Assembly: GCA_019894735.1 (NCBI GenBank)
Contig: JAGXOB010000006.1
Location: 1 to 54,478, forward strand
Reading direction: 5' to 3'
DNA: 54,478 nucleotides
From: Promethearchaeota archaeon
GTDB lineage: Archaea > Asgardarchaeota > Lokiarchaeia > Sigynarchaeales > SOKP01
Shown: positions 17,190 to 26,399 of the stretch, in pieces
Position numbering within the stretch: the stretch's first letter is position 1
Layout: each line of letters starts with the position of its first letter
Made by a program: the position numbers and the translations under genes
Notes under the pieces: generated by a model
Databases searched by the model: none
What the model was told of the DNA's origin: nothing
Seen by the model: the letters and a program-made list of their open reading frames with translations, nothing else

Positions 17190-18524
17190 TTATAAAGGGA
17201 CTAAAGCAGTACTTCCGTGTTCCTTAGCAGTATCAATAAGAGACATCAATTTTTCACTGGAAAGTGATACTAAATCAAAAACCGTCATACCTGATAATTT
17301 TAGAATTGCCTTAACTGTTTCAGCTAAATTATTGCAATCACCAGAAAAAAAGACTTTGCGTTTCCCAAATTCGTTCCGAAGTTTTTCACCCACCTCATCA
17401 ATAGCACAATATCCTGCTACCAGCCCTTTACTGAAACCTTTTTCTTTCAAGAGTTCCACAATATTTTCGTCGTGTCCTTTGCCCATTACTAAAAACCAAC
17501 CTCCTTTGAACTTTTCTTTGTGATCATATGCAAAAGTTTGTAAAGTAGCTAAGGGATTGTTTTGGCAACCTTCTCTACATAATAATTCAGTGCCCTTCAC
17601 AATCATAACATTCTCTGGGAATTCTTGTAATAAATCCCAGGGATATTTCTCTGTATAATCATCTAAATTTTTACCTATTACCTGAATTTTACTTAAATCT
17701 CCTTCTCCTAATCCTCTCTTGTTAGCTATATTAAGGTGAGGAACTTCGTCTATTGTTAAACCAAAAATTCTTGCTCCAACAACATCAACAGCCAAAGTAT
17801 CTCTTCCACTGATCAAAATCTCGAATTTCTTAACAAGACGGTCTTCCCATGCTGTAGGAGGATAATGTCCATGAATAGTACCCTCAGTTCCATCAATAAT
17901 TGTAATGTCTGGTTTGATATATTCGTAAACATCTACTAATTTAGAGTGTAAATTGTAATTATGATCTTTTCCTCGATCGGCATGTTGGGGAAATCCCCAT
18001 TGATTTTTTATTCCAAGCGTTACTCCTGCCATTGAATGAGTTTTAAGCTTGGGTATATTTATATATGTTATTGAATCCCTGTTTTTCATAATTTTTATTA
18101 TCGTTTTAGGCAACCTAAAACTCTTTAAGTTGTAACCCATAGGTTTATCTTCTATAGAAGGTTTTCCCTTAAATTCAAATGATTCAGTATCCTCCTCGTC
18201 TAAATATACGATTTCAGCACCAGTTTTTTCGCAAACTTCTTTAAAACCGTTGATTGCGAAAACTATTCGAGTCATATTTGCTTGAGTAGAATTCTCCATT
18301 ACATAAATCTTGGCATCAATGTCTTTTAAATATTTAATGACTTCTTCAAGTACTTCTGGAGAGGTATAGGCATGTTTTTTATAATCGATTCCATTTACCT
18401 TAATATACACTTCTTTTGAGCTTTTTAGGATTGGTCCGGATTTTATTAAATTCGAAAATATCTCATTTACGGCCTTACCAACGCCCATTTTTGTGTCTGC
18501 TATAAAAACTTCAGTCATTTTCAT
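17190..18524 (-). CDS. DUF362 domain protein
   Basis: DUF362 proteins are often linked to iron-sulfur or redox proteins, but their reaction is unknown. The family marks are present: IYVMENSTQ, ITYINIPKLKTHSMAGVTLG, then KNQWGFP, and DITIIDGTEGTIHGHYPP, then DTLAVDVVGARIFGLTIDEV and a GLGEGDL helix. A C-terminal ~130-residue part (from ~315: GTELLCREGCQNNPL) adds a Cys-x3-Cys pair, which might bind metal. No ferredoxin domain is fused. Two starts are possible (ATG 18524 and ATG 18518). The gene is divergent from the PadR/ABC operon across 164 bp holding two palindromes, so it may be co-regulated. Confidence 0.85.
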   Translation of the reverse strand: MKMTEVFIADTKMGVGKAVNEIFSNLIKSGPILKSSKEVYIKVNGIDYKKHAYTSPEVLEEVIKYLKDIDAKIYVMENSTQANMTRIVFAINGFKEVCEKTGAEIVYLDEEDTESFEFKGKPSIEDKPMGYNLKSFRLPKTIIKIMKNRDSITYINIPKLKTHSMAGVTLGIKNQWGFPQHADRGKDHNYNLHSKLVDVYEYIKPDITIIDGTEGTIHGHYPPTAWEDRLVKKFEILISGRDTLAVDVVGARIFGLTIDEVPHLNIANKRGLGEGDLSKIQVIGKNLDDYTEKYPWDLLQEFPENVMIVKGTELLCREGCQNNPLATLQTFAYDHKEKFKGGWFLVMGKGHDENIVELLKEKGFSKGLVAGYCAIDEVGEKLRNEFGKRKVFFSGDCNNLAETVKAILKLSGMTVFDLVSLSSEKLMSLIDTAKEHGSTALVPL

Positions 18525-18592
18525 CTTTTATAAACAATTTTACTATAAATAATCGCGATTTACTATATAAGGATTTCATAAAAAAATTAATA

Positions 18593-18605
18593 TTTCAAAA
18601 TGAAA
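18593..18605. promoter_or_regulatory. palindromic operator candidate, copy 1
   Basis: TTTCAAAATGAAA is a 13-bp interrupted palindrome (TTTCA-N3-TGAAA) embedded in AATATTTCA...TGAAAAAAATT. An equivalent site lies 51 bp to the right. Both sit in the divergent promoter region between the DUF362 gene and the PadR-like regulator gene, where an autoregulatory site would be expected. Confidence 0.6.
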
Positions 18606-18643
18606 AAAATTATAAAATAAAGAATGTTTCGTCTTTCATAATA

Positions 18644-18656
18644 TTTCATTTTGAAA
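18644..18656. promoter_or_regulatory. palindromic operator candidate, copy 2
   Basis: TTTCATTTTGAAA, the inverted equivalent of copy 1, again within AATATTTCA...TGAAAAAAATT, so both the palindrome and its flanks recur. It lies about 33 bp before the regulator's start codon, close to the expected transcription start. A dimeric winged-helix regulator binding both sites is the simplest reading. Confidence 0.6.
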
Positions 18657-18688
18657 AAAATTTTCTAATTTACACTTTTTATACAAAA

Positions 18689-19228
18689 TTGTGGCCTAAA
18701 GGATTTAAATTTTTCATAGAATTCTCAGAGGAACTAAAAACACTTTTTATGTTCAATACAGTAAAAGATTTTCCAGAAGGTTTAACATATTACGATTTGA
18801 AGAAGTTTGGAAATATACCGCATTCGAAAGTATATCGAATGATGAAGGAGTTAGCAGAAGAAGGCTTTTTGTCAATAAAAGACGATGTAAGTAAAGATAC
18901 TGGACGTCCAAAACACCTATACTTCTTAACCGATAAAGGTGAAAGTAAATTATTAGATCTTCGTGGAAAACTTGGAAAAATTTTTGAATTTATTAAACAT
19001 AGATTCCCGGAAAGTTGTATAGAATTTGACCATGAGGAATTTCTAAAGGAAGCGACGTTTAGCGTATGGTCGAGTCCGGTTGAGTATATAATGCAAAAAG
19101 ATATTCCTAATGAGGAAAAATTGAATTTTTTAACCTATATGGAAAAAGATGTGAATGAGATATTGCGAAAAATTAGAAAAGAAAAAGTGAAGTTACAAAA
19201 ATTAAATACTCTACAAACAAAGGTGTAA
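18689..19228 (+). CDS. PadR-like winged-helix transcriptional regulator
   Basis: Residues ~25-95 form the winged helix (YYDLKKFGNIPHSKVYRMMKELAEEGFLSI, then the wing GRPKHLYFLTDKGESKL), and the C-terminal half is a helical dimerisation region. PadR-type regulators usually repress a neighbouring drug exporter; here the next two genes are ABC exporter halves, the first starting 7 bp downstream. The start is a TTG; no in-frame ATG precedes the conserved domain except at residue 21. Two TTTCA-N3-TGAAA palindromes upstream are its probable operators. The inducing ligand is unknown. Confidence 0.85.
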   Translation: MWPKGFKFFIEFSEELKTLFMFNTVKDFPEGLTYYDLKKFGNIPHSKVYRMMKELAEEGFLSIKDDVSKDTGRPKHLYFLTDKGESKLLDLRGKLGKIFEFIKHRFPESCIEFDHEEFLKEATFSVWSSPVEYIMQKDIPNEEKLNFLTYMEKDVNEILRKIRKEKVKLQKLNTLQTKV

Positions 19229-19235
19229 GGTATCC

Positions 19236-20981
19236 ATGAATTCAATGCGAATGATATTTAAATATTGGGCAAGATCAAAAAAAGATCTCATTTTCCAATT
19301 GATATTTCTCGGAGTATCGACGATTTTTTACACATTTGTTCCTATATTTATAGGAAGAATGATTGGAGGATCGGTTAATGTTAATATTTTACTAATAAAT
19401 TTTTTACTCGTGATAGGATTCTCACTTATCGTATATTTTGCCAACCGAGCTGGCAGACTTAAAGGTGCAGAAGTATCTGCAAGAGCTATTTATCATTTAC
19501 GGACAGATATTAGTAATGCAATATATCGCCAGTCTTTTTCATTTTTTGATAAAACAGAAACGGGTCAATTAATTTCAAGAGCTACTAGCGATATTGAGGA
19601 GACTCAAATGATTTTTGGTATGGGGTTAATTATGGGATTGCAATCTATTCTTCAGTTAGTAGGTGTGTTGGTAGGTTTTTTCCTTTTTAGTATCGAACTA
19701 GCAATAATATTAGTAATTGTATTTGGAGGGTCTTTAGCTGTATCTTATTTCATCGCGAAAAAGCTAAAGCCGATTTTTACAGAAACTCGAGAAAGTTTTG
19801 GCGATTTAACTAATACAATTAGGGAAAATATCGTTGGAGCGGAGGTTGTTAGAATGTTTAGCACACAGGATAAAGAGTTGCATAAGTTCCAAGAAAGTAA
19901 TACAAGATTCTACAAGGCTAGCGTTAATTCCGTTAAATATAATTCTTTGTACATGCCTCTTGTATATGTAGTAATAGGTTTCATGACAATTATTACTTTT
20001 TTCCTGAGTGGAATGTGGTTTATTGAGGGTAAAATGGGATATGATGTAATAGTAACATTACTAGTATTTATAGCTTCACTTGGGTTCCCTCTAGTGATGT
20101 TAGGACAAATTATGTTAATTTATGTGCAAGCTGATGCTGCACTTACGCGCGTGAGGGAGGTCATTGATTCTGCACCAGAAATTGAGGATTCTCCCGACGC
20201 AGTACCAATAAAACTAATGAGGGGCGAAATTATTTTCGATAAAGTTTCTTTTGGTTACACATCCGAACATAGAATATTAAAGGATGTATCCTTTAAAATT
20301 CCGGAAGGAAAGAAGCTAGCAATACTGGGAACAACAGGTTCTGGTAAATCAACGATTATAAACTTAATCCCAAGATTTTACGAAATCAATGGGGGTACTA
20401 TTAAGATCGATGGTGTTGGTATAGATAAATATGTATTGAAAGATTTACGTAGAAATATTGGGTTAGTCTCCCAAGAAACTTACTTGTTTAATAAAAGTAT
20501 TGCAGATAATATTGCTTATGGCAAGGAAGACGCAAAATATGAGGACATCGTAGAAGCTGCTAAAATCGCAGAACTACACGATTTTATCGTAAACTTACCA
20601 GATGGTTATGATTCATTAGTAGGAGAAAGAGGGACTAGATTGTCAGGAGGACAGAAACAACGATTATCTATTGCCCGAGCTCTAATTGTAAAGCCAAAGA
20701 TCTTGATTTTTGACGATTCAACCAGTTCGGTTGATGTAGAAACTGAATTTAAAATTCAAGAAGCTCTAATGAGAATTATGAAAGGAACAACGACCATAAT
20801 AATAACCCAGCGTATATCAACAATTCGTAATGCGGATTTAATATTAATCTTAGATAGAGGTCGCGTAGTTGGATTAGGCAATCACGAAGATTTAATAGAA
20901 TCCAATGTGTTGTATAGACAAATATTTGAGACTCTTTATCAAAAACAAAAATCTAAAGGAGGAGAGTATAATGAGCAATAA
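19236..20981 (+). CDS. ABC exporter half-transporter A (degenerate nucleotide site)
   Basis: One half of a heterodimeric multidrug/lipid-type exporter in the cytoplasmic membrane. Six membrane helices fill residues ~20-310. The NBD has Walker A GTTGSGKST, Q-loop VSQETYLF, signature LSGGQKQR and Walker B ILIFDDSTSSVD. The catalytic Glu after Walker B is Asp, and the H-loop His is Gln (IITQRIST). This is the known pattern of the catalytically weak NBD in asymmetric exporters such as TM287/288. Its 3' end overlaps the start of the partner by 11 bp, indicating translational coupling. Confidence 0.95.
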   Translation: MNSMRMIFKYWARSKKDLIFQLIFLGVSTIFYTFVPIFIGRMIGGSVNVNILLINFLLVIGFSLIVYFANRAGRLKGAEVSARAIYHLRTDISNAIYRQSFSFFDKTETGQLISRATSDIEETQMIFGMGLIMGLQSILQLVGVLVGFFLFSIELAIILVIVFGGSLAVSYFIAKKLKPIFTETRESFGDLTNTIRENIVGAEVVRMFSTQDKELHKFQESNTRFYKASVNSVKYNSLYMPLVYVVIGFMTIITFFLSGMWFIEGKMGYDVIVTLLVFIASLGFPLVMLGQIMLIYVQADAALTRVREVIDSAPEIEDSPDAVPIKLMRGEIIFDKVSFGYTSEHRILKDVSFKIPEGKKLAILGTTGSGKSTIINLIPRFYEINGGTIKIDGVGIDKYVLKDLRRNIGLVSQETYLFNKSIADNIAYGKEDAKYEDIVEAAKIAELHDFIVNLPDGYDSLVGERGTRLSGGQKQRLSIARALIVKPKILIFDDSTSSVDVETEFKIQEALMRIMKGTTTIIITQRISTIRNADLILILDRGRVVGLGNHEDLIESNVLYRQIFETLYQKQKSKGGEYNEQ

Positions 20982-23517
20982 TCGGGAAGATAATAAAGAA
21001 GAAAATGAAATTATTCAACCAAGCGTTGGTATGCGTCATGGGCCACCAATGATGGGTAGTGGAAAATCTAAATTAGAACACCCCAGACGCGAGTTATGGA
21101 AATGGCTTTTTTCATATTTGGGTCGGTATAAGTGGAAATTCATGACTTTTCTAATCTTGTTACTAATCGGAACACTAGTTTCATCGATAAGTCCGATTAT
21201 TTCAGCAAATATTGTAGACTACGGTATTGTAGCAAAAGATAGTGCATATATTGTTTTTATGAGTACTATCTACTTCTCTTTACTTGTATTCATGGCGATT
21301 ACAACCTATTTTGCGATGTATGGCATGGGGAAAATATCGCAAAATATAACTTATGAAATTAGAAATGACCTCTTCCATAAACTACAAAATATGTCTTTAA
21401 GTTATTTTGATAGACGATCATCAGGGGATATAATGTCGATAACAACCAACGATGTGACTCAGTTGAATCAATTAGTCGGAGGCCAATTTGTAGCAATTAT
21501 AACGAGTATTGTTAGTTTGATTCTTACAATCTTCGTAATGTTTTTCCTCAATCCATATCTAGCTCTGCTTTCTTTAGTGATTTTTCCAGTGTTCTTTTTA
21601 TTCACATTTATCTTTAGAAAAGTAGCAATGGGCCTTTTTAAGGAATCAAGAAAAACAATTGGTAAAGTAACCTCCTCAATCCAGGAAAATATTGCAGGAG
21701 CAAAGGTTGTTCAAGCTTATGGACAAGAGAAGAAGGCTTCTACTGAGTTTGACGAAGCAAATACAGCTAATTATAACGCAATGATGAAAATAAGGAGATT
21801 TATGGCAACTATCTTTCCTCTAATTAACCTTGTTACATCACTACTCACCGCAGGTATTCTATTAGCTGGAGGGTTTAGTGTCTTAGGAAATGTTTCTGTT
21901 TTTGGTATTATAGTTACAGTAGGAGTTCTAACCGCATATATTGGTATTCTGGGTCAATTCTTTAGACCTTTTATGACATTGATGCAAATTCAGGAAATGA
22001 TCGCTTCTGCTTTAGCAGCGAGCGATAGAATATTTACGTTACTCGAGGAAAAAGTAGATATTCCCGACATTGAGAACCCAAAACAGCTTGAAAATATTAT
22101 TGGTGAGATAAGATTTGATTCAGTGAATTTTGGTTATATTTTGAAAAATGGATTAGATATTAATGGAAAATCTGAATTAACTCAAATTGAGCCTAAAGTT
22201 ACACGACCAATAGAAATTTCAGGTCCTCCAGGTATGCCAGATAATCCAATGATGAAACAAATGATGCAACAAGCAATGGATTTTATGAAGTCACTTCCCG
22301 AGCCTTACTCTTCTTTTATGATGAATAATGTCATGCTCATGCCTCAAAATATTAGACAGAAATTATTTATGAATCTTATGAGGCAAAATCCTTCTGAAGC
22401 TCCTAAGCTAATTGATTCAATTTTAGCCGAATTTAGTTACGCTGTACCGGGCACAGATAATGCTAATAATCATCCGGAATTTATAACTTCCTTTAAAGAA
22501 GCTACAACTAAAAGTGAAAGAGATAGTGTATCTGCATTCCCAACTCTACCTCCTGCAGCTATTTTGCAAATGAGTAAATTCCTAGAAAAAAATTTGAAAA
22601 GTAAAGCCGCAATCCAATCTTCAGGAAGTGAAATGGGCGAGGGGGGAGGAATGATGGGAGGAGGAATGCCACGAATGTCCCCTCAATCAATGGTTAGGAT
22701 GTTAGCAACTACAAAAATTAATAAAGAGATTTATGAACAACTTCCTAAAATAGTTAGAGATGCAATTGAAGAAGAGAAGACAATTATTCAGCATGAAGAA
22801 TCTAAGGGTTATGTGTTAAAGAACATAGATTTAGAAATTCCTCCAGGTAAGACTATGGCTATTGTTGGAGAAACGGGCGCTGGTAAAACGACTATAACTA
22901 AATTGATTTCTCGATTCTATGATGTAACTGATGGGGAGATAACGCTAGACAATGTAAACATCAGAGAAATCAGCAAGAAAGATCTTCGGAATTTGATAGG
23001 TTTAGTGCCACAAGATGCGTTTCTATTCACAGGAACAATAAAAGAGAATTTACTTTATGCGTTTGACAATCCTAACCCTGAAATAGAAAAAAAAATGATA
23101 GAAGTATCGAAGTTTCTCGGTTTGCATAATTTTATTGAAGCATTACACAAGAAATATGATACGAAACTTAAAGAAAATGCTTCTAACATCTCAATTGGAC
23201 AACGACAATTGATAGCATTTGCTCGAGCACTAATAACAGATCCAAAGATATTAATTCTCGATGAAGCAACATCTTCAGTTGATCCTTATACTGAAACTTT
23301 AATCCAAGATGCTTTAAATAAAGCTCGAAAGGGTAGAACAACAATTATAATCGCACATAGGCTTTCTACAATTAAAAATGCCGACCATATAATCGTGTTA
23401 AGCGCAGATAAAAAAGGTATAATAGAACAAGGAACTCACGAATCTCTACTCGAAATGGACGGCAAATATAAGCGCCTTTTGGAAATGCAACACCGGGACA
23501 TTGAATTTGGAAATTAA
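20971..23517 (+). CDS. ABC exporter half-transporter B with large Met-rich insert in the NBD
   Basis: Partner of the preceding half-transporter. ATG at 20971 follows a strong GGAGGAGAG ribosome site; an upstream TTG-type extension is rejected. After six membrane helices (~35-350) the NBD begins (IRFDSVNFGY, A-loop Tyr near 390), is interrupted by ~220 residues rich in Met, Gly and Pro (NPMMKQMMQQAMDFMK, GGGMMGGGMPRM), and resumes at GYVLKNIDLEIPPG. Walker A GETGAGKTT, Walker B ILILDEATSSVD with the catalytic Glu, and the H-loop IIAHRLST are intact, but the signature is ISIGQRQ rather than LSGGQ. The deviant signature and the partner's altered Walker B would lie in the same composite site, leaving one active site. 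Confidence 0.93.
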   Translation: MSNNREDNKEENEIIQPSVGMRHGPPMMGSGKSKLEHPRRELWKWLFSYLGRYKWKFMTFLILLLIGTLVSSISPIISANIVDYGIVAKDSAYIVFMSTIYFSLLVFMAITTYFAMYGMGKISQNITYEIRNDLFHKLQNMSLSYFDRRSSGDIMSITTNDVTQLNQLVGGQFVAIITSIVSLILTIFVMFFLNPYLALLSLVIFPVFFLFTFIFRKVAMGLFKESRKTIGKVTSSIQENIAGAKVVQAYGQEKKASTEFDEANTANYNAMMKIRRFMATIFPLINLVTSLLTAGILLAGGFSVLGNVSVFGIIVTVGVLTAYIGILGQFFRPFMTLMQIQEMIASALAASDRIFTLLEEKVDIPDIENPKQLENIIGEIRFDSVNFGYILKNGLDINGKSELTQIEPKVTRPIEISGPPGMPDNPMMKQMMQQAMDFMKSLPEPYSSFMMNNVMLMPQNIRQKLFMNLMRQNPSEAPKLIDSILAEFSYAVPGTDNANNHPEFITSFKEATTKSERDSVSAFPTLPPAAILQMSKFLEKNLKSKAAIQSSGSEMGEGGGMMGGGMPRMSPQSMVRMLATTKINKEIYEQLPKIVRDAIEEEKTIIQHEESKGYVLKNIDLEIPPGKTMAIVGETGAGKTTITKLISRFYDVTDGEITLDNVNIREISKKDLRNLIGLVPQDAFLFTGTIKENLLYAFDNPNPEIEKKMIEVSKFLGLHNFIEALHKKYDTKLKENASNISIGQRQLIAFARALITDPKILILDEATSSVDPYTETLIQDALNKARKGRTTIIIAHRLSTIKNADHIIVLSADKKGIIEQGTHESLLEMDGKYKRLLEMQHRDIEFGN

Positions 23518-23635
23518 AACAATCAAAATTCTGGTAAATTCTAATTTATATTACATTTTTTAAAATTTGATAAGTCTAAATTAGTTCTATCTTTTTCTTA
23601 AGTAACTTTAATTATTTTAACTTTGATTGATGTGA

Positions 23636-24394
23636 ATGTTTTTAGAAATTGAAAATAAGAAGATCTTTTATGATATAAAGGAATCGGGAAAACCTAAGGC
23701 TATTATATTTATCCATGGATCGGGCGGAAGCTCATACACTTGGAAAAATCAATTGAATTTAGATATTCAGTATGATATAGTCGCGTTGGATTTACCTTCT
23801 CATGATAAATCTGATAGTTTTTCGGAGCTATCTCTCAATTTGTACGTCGAAGTAGTTCGCCAGTTAATTAAATCTTTAAAATACGAAAGTGTAATTTTAT
23901 GTGGTCATTCTTTAGGAGGCGCAATTGTTCAACAATATTATTTTACATATCCTAAGGAAGTGTCAGGTTTGATCCTATGTAACACGGGGGGAAGATTACG
24001 AGTTGCTCCTTTCTTCCTTGATTCGTTAAAAAAAAATTATCAAGAATTCTTAAAGTCTGTGCCAGCTGGCGCATTTTATCGTGCAACTTCAAAAGAAATA
24101 ATAGAACAATATATGCAAGAAGCATCGAAAGTCAGCGCAGAAGTCACTTATACAGATTTTAAAATTTGCGATAATTTTGATGTGTTGAGCAAGCTAGATA
24201 CTATTGAAATTCCATGTTTAATTATTGTAGGGAAACAAGACCAATTAACTCCTGTTAAATATTCGGAATTTTCTCACAACAAAATTAAAAACTCAGAACT
24301 CTACATAATCAACAAAGCTGGACACATGGTTATGCTAGAAAAACCTAACGAGGTTAATCAAGCAATAGAGAGTTTTATAAATAATTATTTTTGA
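23636..24394 (+). CDS. alpha/beta hydrolase
   Basis: Soluble serine hydrolase of the epoxide-hydrolase/BioH type fold. The oxyanion loop FIHGSGGSSYTW (25-36), the nucleophile elbow CGHSLGGA with Ser92, the acid in GKQDQLTP and the catalytic His in AGHMVMLEKP are all present and correctly spaced for a 252-residue enzyme with a small cap. Substrate unknown. It follows the ABC exporter by 118 bp on the same strand and may or may not belong to that operon. Confidence 0.9.
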   Translation: MFLEIENKKIFYDIKESGKPKAIIFIHGSGGSSYTWKNQLNLDIQYDIVALDLPSHDKSDSFSELSLNLYVEVVRQLIKSLKYESVILCGHSLGGAIVQQYYFTYPKEVSGLILCNTGGRLRVAPFFLDSLKKNYQEFLKSVPAGAFYRATSKEIIEQYMQEASKVSAEVTYTDFKICDNFDVLSKLDTIEIPCLIIVGKQDQLTPVKYSEFSHNKIKNSELYIINKAGHMVMLEKPNEVNQAIESFINNYF

Positions 24395-24544
24395 AAAGTT
24401 CCAAATATATATTAATTATTCTCATAAGCATAAAGTAGTATGAGGCATGTAAAAAATTGATTTCATTTCATTTGTTGTAAAAAATAGAGAGATATTATCA
24501 ATAGTAAATTTATCTAATTTAATTAAAAAATTAAATTTCCCAAA

Positions 24545-25333
24545 ATGCGTCAATATACCTATGGTCCGTTTAATTCGAGGAGGTTAGGACTCTCCTTAGG
24601 GGTAGATGTATTACCCAATTATAAATTATGTACCTATAATTGTGTATATTGTGAAATTGGTCCTACGTATCAAGTAGTATCTCCAAAGGATAGAGTTAAG
24701 GCTCCACCTTCATCAAATTTTCGAAAAGAACTTAAAGATATATTAAAGTTTGTACCTCATTTAGATTCAATTACGTTCGGCTATAATGGTGAGCCAACAC
24801 TGAACGACTGTCTATTAGAATTTTATAATATTACTTTAGATGTCAGAAGTGAGTTAAAATGGGATAAAAATCCACCGATGATAACGCTGTTTACGAATTC
24901 AACTACACTCTATATAGAAGAGGTCCGAGAAAGAGTGAAACATTTTGATCTCGTATTGGCAAAATTAGATTCTGCCACGGATAAAGATTTAAGAATAACT
25001 AATCGCCCACATAAAGACTGTCCAGATATCGCTACTATTACCAATTCCCTTATACAACTGAGAAAAGTTATGCCAGATAAGAAATTAGCTATACAGTGTT
25101 TGATTAGCAGATCTTATCGAGAAGATTTCTACTCAAATGATAACGATGAAAATATTGAACAAATAGCTCATATTATAAAAGAAATTAATCCAAATATTGT
25201 TCAACTCTATTCAATCGCAAGAATACCTGCAGAATATTTTGTGTATGCAATTGATGAAATAAGAAAAAAAGAAATAGTAAAGATTTTTAGAGAAATAATT
25301 AATAACGATTTAATAGAGATTAATTATTATTAA
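24545..25333 (+). CDS. radical SAM protein (COG0731-like)
   Basis: The N-terminus YGPFNSRRLGLSLGVDVLP followed by CTYNCVYC (CX3CX2C, about residues 29-36) is characteristic of an archaeal radical SAM group of unknown substrate; the SAM-binding region reads ITFGYNGEPTLN. The protein is short (262 aa) and lacks an extra C-terminal iron-sulfur domain. It lies upstream of the ROK kinase and phosphohexomutase genes on the same strand, with a 29-bp gap to the first, so it probably belongs to that transcript, though no functional link is evident. Confidence 0.85.
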   Translation: MRQYTYGPFNSRRLGLSLGVDVLPNYKLCTYNCVYCEIGPTYQVVSPKDRVKAPPSSNFRKELKDILKFVPHLDSITFGYNGEPTLNDCLLEFYNITLDVRSELKWDKNPPMITLFTNSTTLYIEEVRERVKHFDLVLAKLDSATDKDLRITNRPHKDCPDIATITNSLIQLRKVMPDKKLAIQCLISRSYREDFYSNDNDENIEQIAHIIKEINPNIVQLYSIARIPAEYFVYAIDEIRKKEIVKIFREIINNDLIEINYY

Positions 25334-25362
25334 ACTATGAAATATTCATATTTCAATTAGAA

Positions 25363-26376
25363 GTGGTGTTGAAAATAGAGGAATATATCGTTGGAGCGGA
25401 TATTGGGGGCACTTGGATTCGAGTTGCGATATGTCCCCAAGATTTAAAAAAAGAGAATATTATCAGAAAGGTAACCCAAACTCCAAAGGAAAACGAGTAT
25501 TCTATTAGTAATACAATTATATCTCTGCTCACACAACTATTAATCGAAAATAGCATCGAAAAAGATCAAATACTCGGAATCGGTTTAGCATCAGCGGGAC
25601 CTTTGAATGTAGAAACTGGAGAAGTATTCAATAATGCAAATTTGGGATTTAAAGAAATACCGTTAAAAAACCCTATCCAAGAGAGATTTCCTGAAATTCC
25701 AATATTTATGATTAATGATTGTAACGCATCTGTTTTAGCAGTTCATTTTTTTGAAGCAGATGATAAGGAAAGAGATAATCTCGTTTACATTACAATGTCA
25801 ACTGGAATTGGAGGGGGAGCTATTTGTAATGGACGATTATTACTTGGAAAAGACGGAAATGCTGCAGAAGTTGGACACGGAATGGTGAATCGTCATAGTA
25901 AGTCTCAGTGTAATTGTGGGGCTTTTGGATGTTGGGAAGTATATAGTTCTGGAACAGGAGTTAAAAACAGAGCATTAGAAGCGATAAAAACAAGTACGTT
26001 AAGTTCAAGAATATTGATGTTCATGATTGATAACGATGAGTCCAGGATTACAGCAAAAGAAATTTTCCAAGCAGCACGCGGGGGAGATAAATTTTCTAAG
26101 AGTATAGTTGACCAATTTGTTTTTTATACCAAAGTAGGAGTGGGTTTAGTAAATAATTATTACGATTGTACCTCAATTTATTTTGGTGGAGCTATGATGA
26201 AAGATTCTGACTTAATTTTACCGCCCCTTATCGAACAGTTCAATACTGATCCAATTTTGTTTACAATTAATCATCCTCCCATGATAAAAGCAACAAGCTA
26301 TTTAGAGGAAATAGGCTTAATGGGAGCGTTAACACTAGTTAAATATAAGCTAGAAGGAAATCCGATTTTAGTGTAG
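25363..26376 (+). CDS. ROK family sugar kinase (glucokinase-like)
   Basis: Phosphorylates a hexose, probably glucose or N-acetylated sugars, with ATP. The N-terminal phosphate loop GADIGGTWIRVA, the sugar-site INDCNASVLA with catalytic Asp, STGIGGG, and the ROK signature AEVGHGMV...CNCGAFGCWEVYSSG with its zinc-binding cysteines are complete. The start region offers GTG-GTG-TTG in tandem; the first is used here. The phosphohexomutase gene begins 23 bp downstream, so together they would make and isomerise hexose phosphates. Confidence 0.92.
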   Translation: MVLKIEEYIVGADIGGTWIRVAICPQDLKKENIIRKVTQTPKENEYSISNTIISLLTQLLIENSIEKDQILGIGLASAGPLNVETGEVFNNANLGFKEIPLKNPIQERFPEIPIFMINDCNASVLAVHFFEADDKERDNLVYITMSTGIGGGAICNGRLLLGKDGNAAEVGHGMVNRHSKSQCNCGAFGCWEVYSSGTGVKNRALEAIKTSTLSSRILMFMIDNDESRITAKEIFQAARGGDKFSKSIVDQFVFYTKVGVGLVNNYYDCTSIYFGGAMMKDSDLILPPLIEQFNTDPILFTINHPPMIKATSYLEEIGLMGALTLVKYKLEGNPILV

Positions 26377-26399
26377 ATACTTTCATAAGTCGATTAATT

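Noticed and set aside
20905..20970. Extended N-terminus of the second ABC half-transporter
   Set aside because: The extra 22 residues overlap the upstream gene in another frame, while ATG at 20971 has a strong GGAGG ribosome site.
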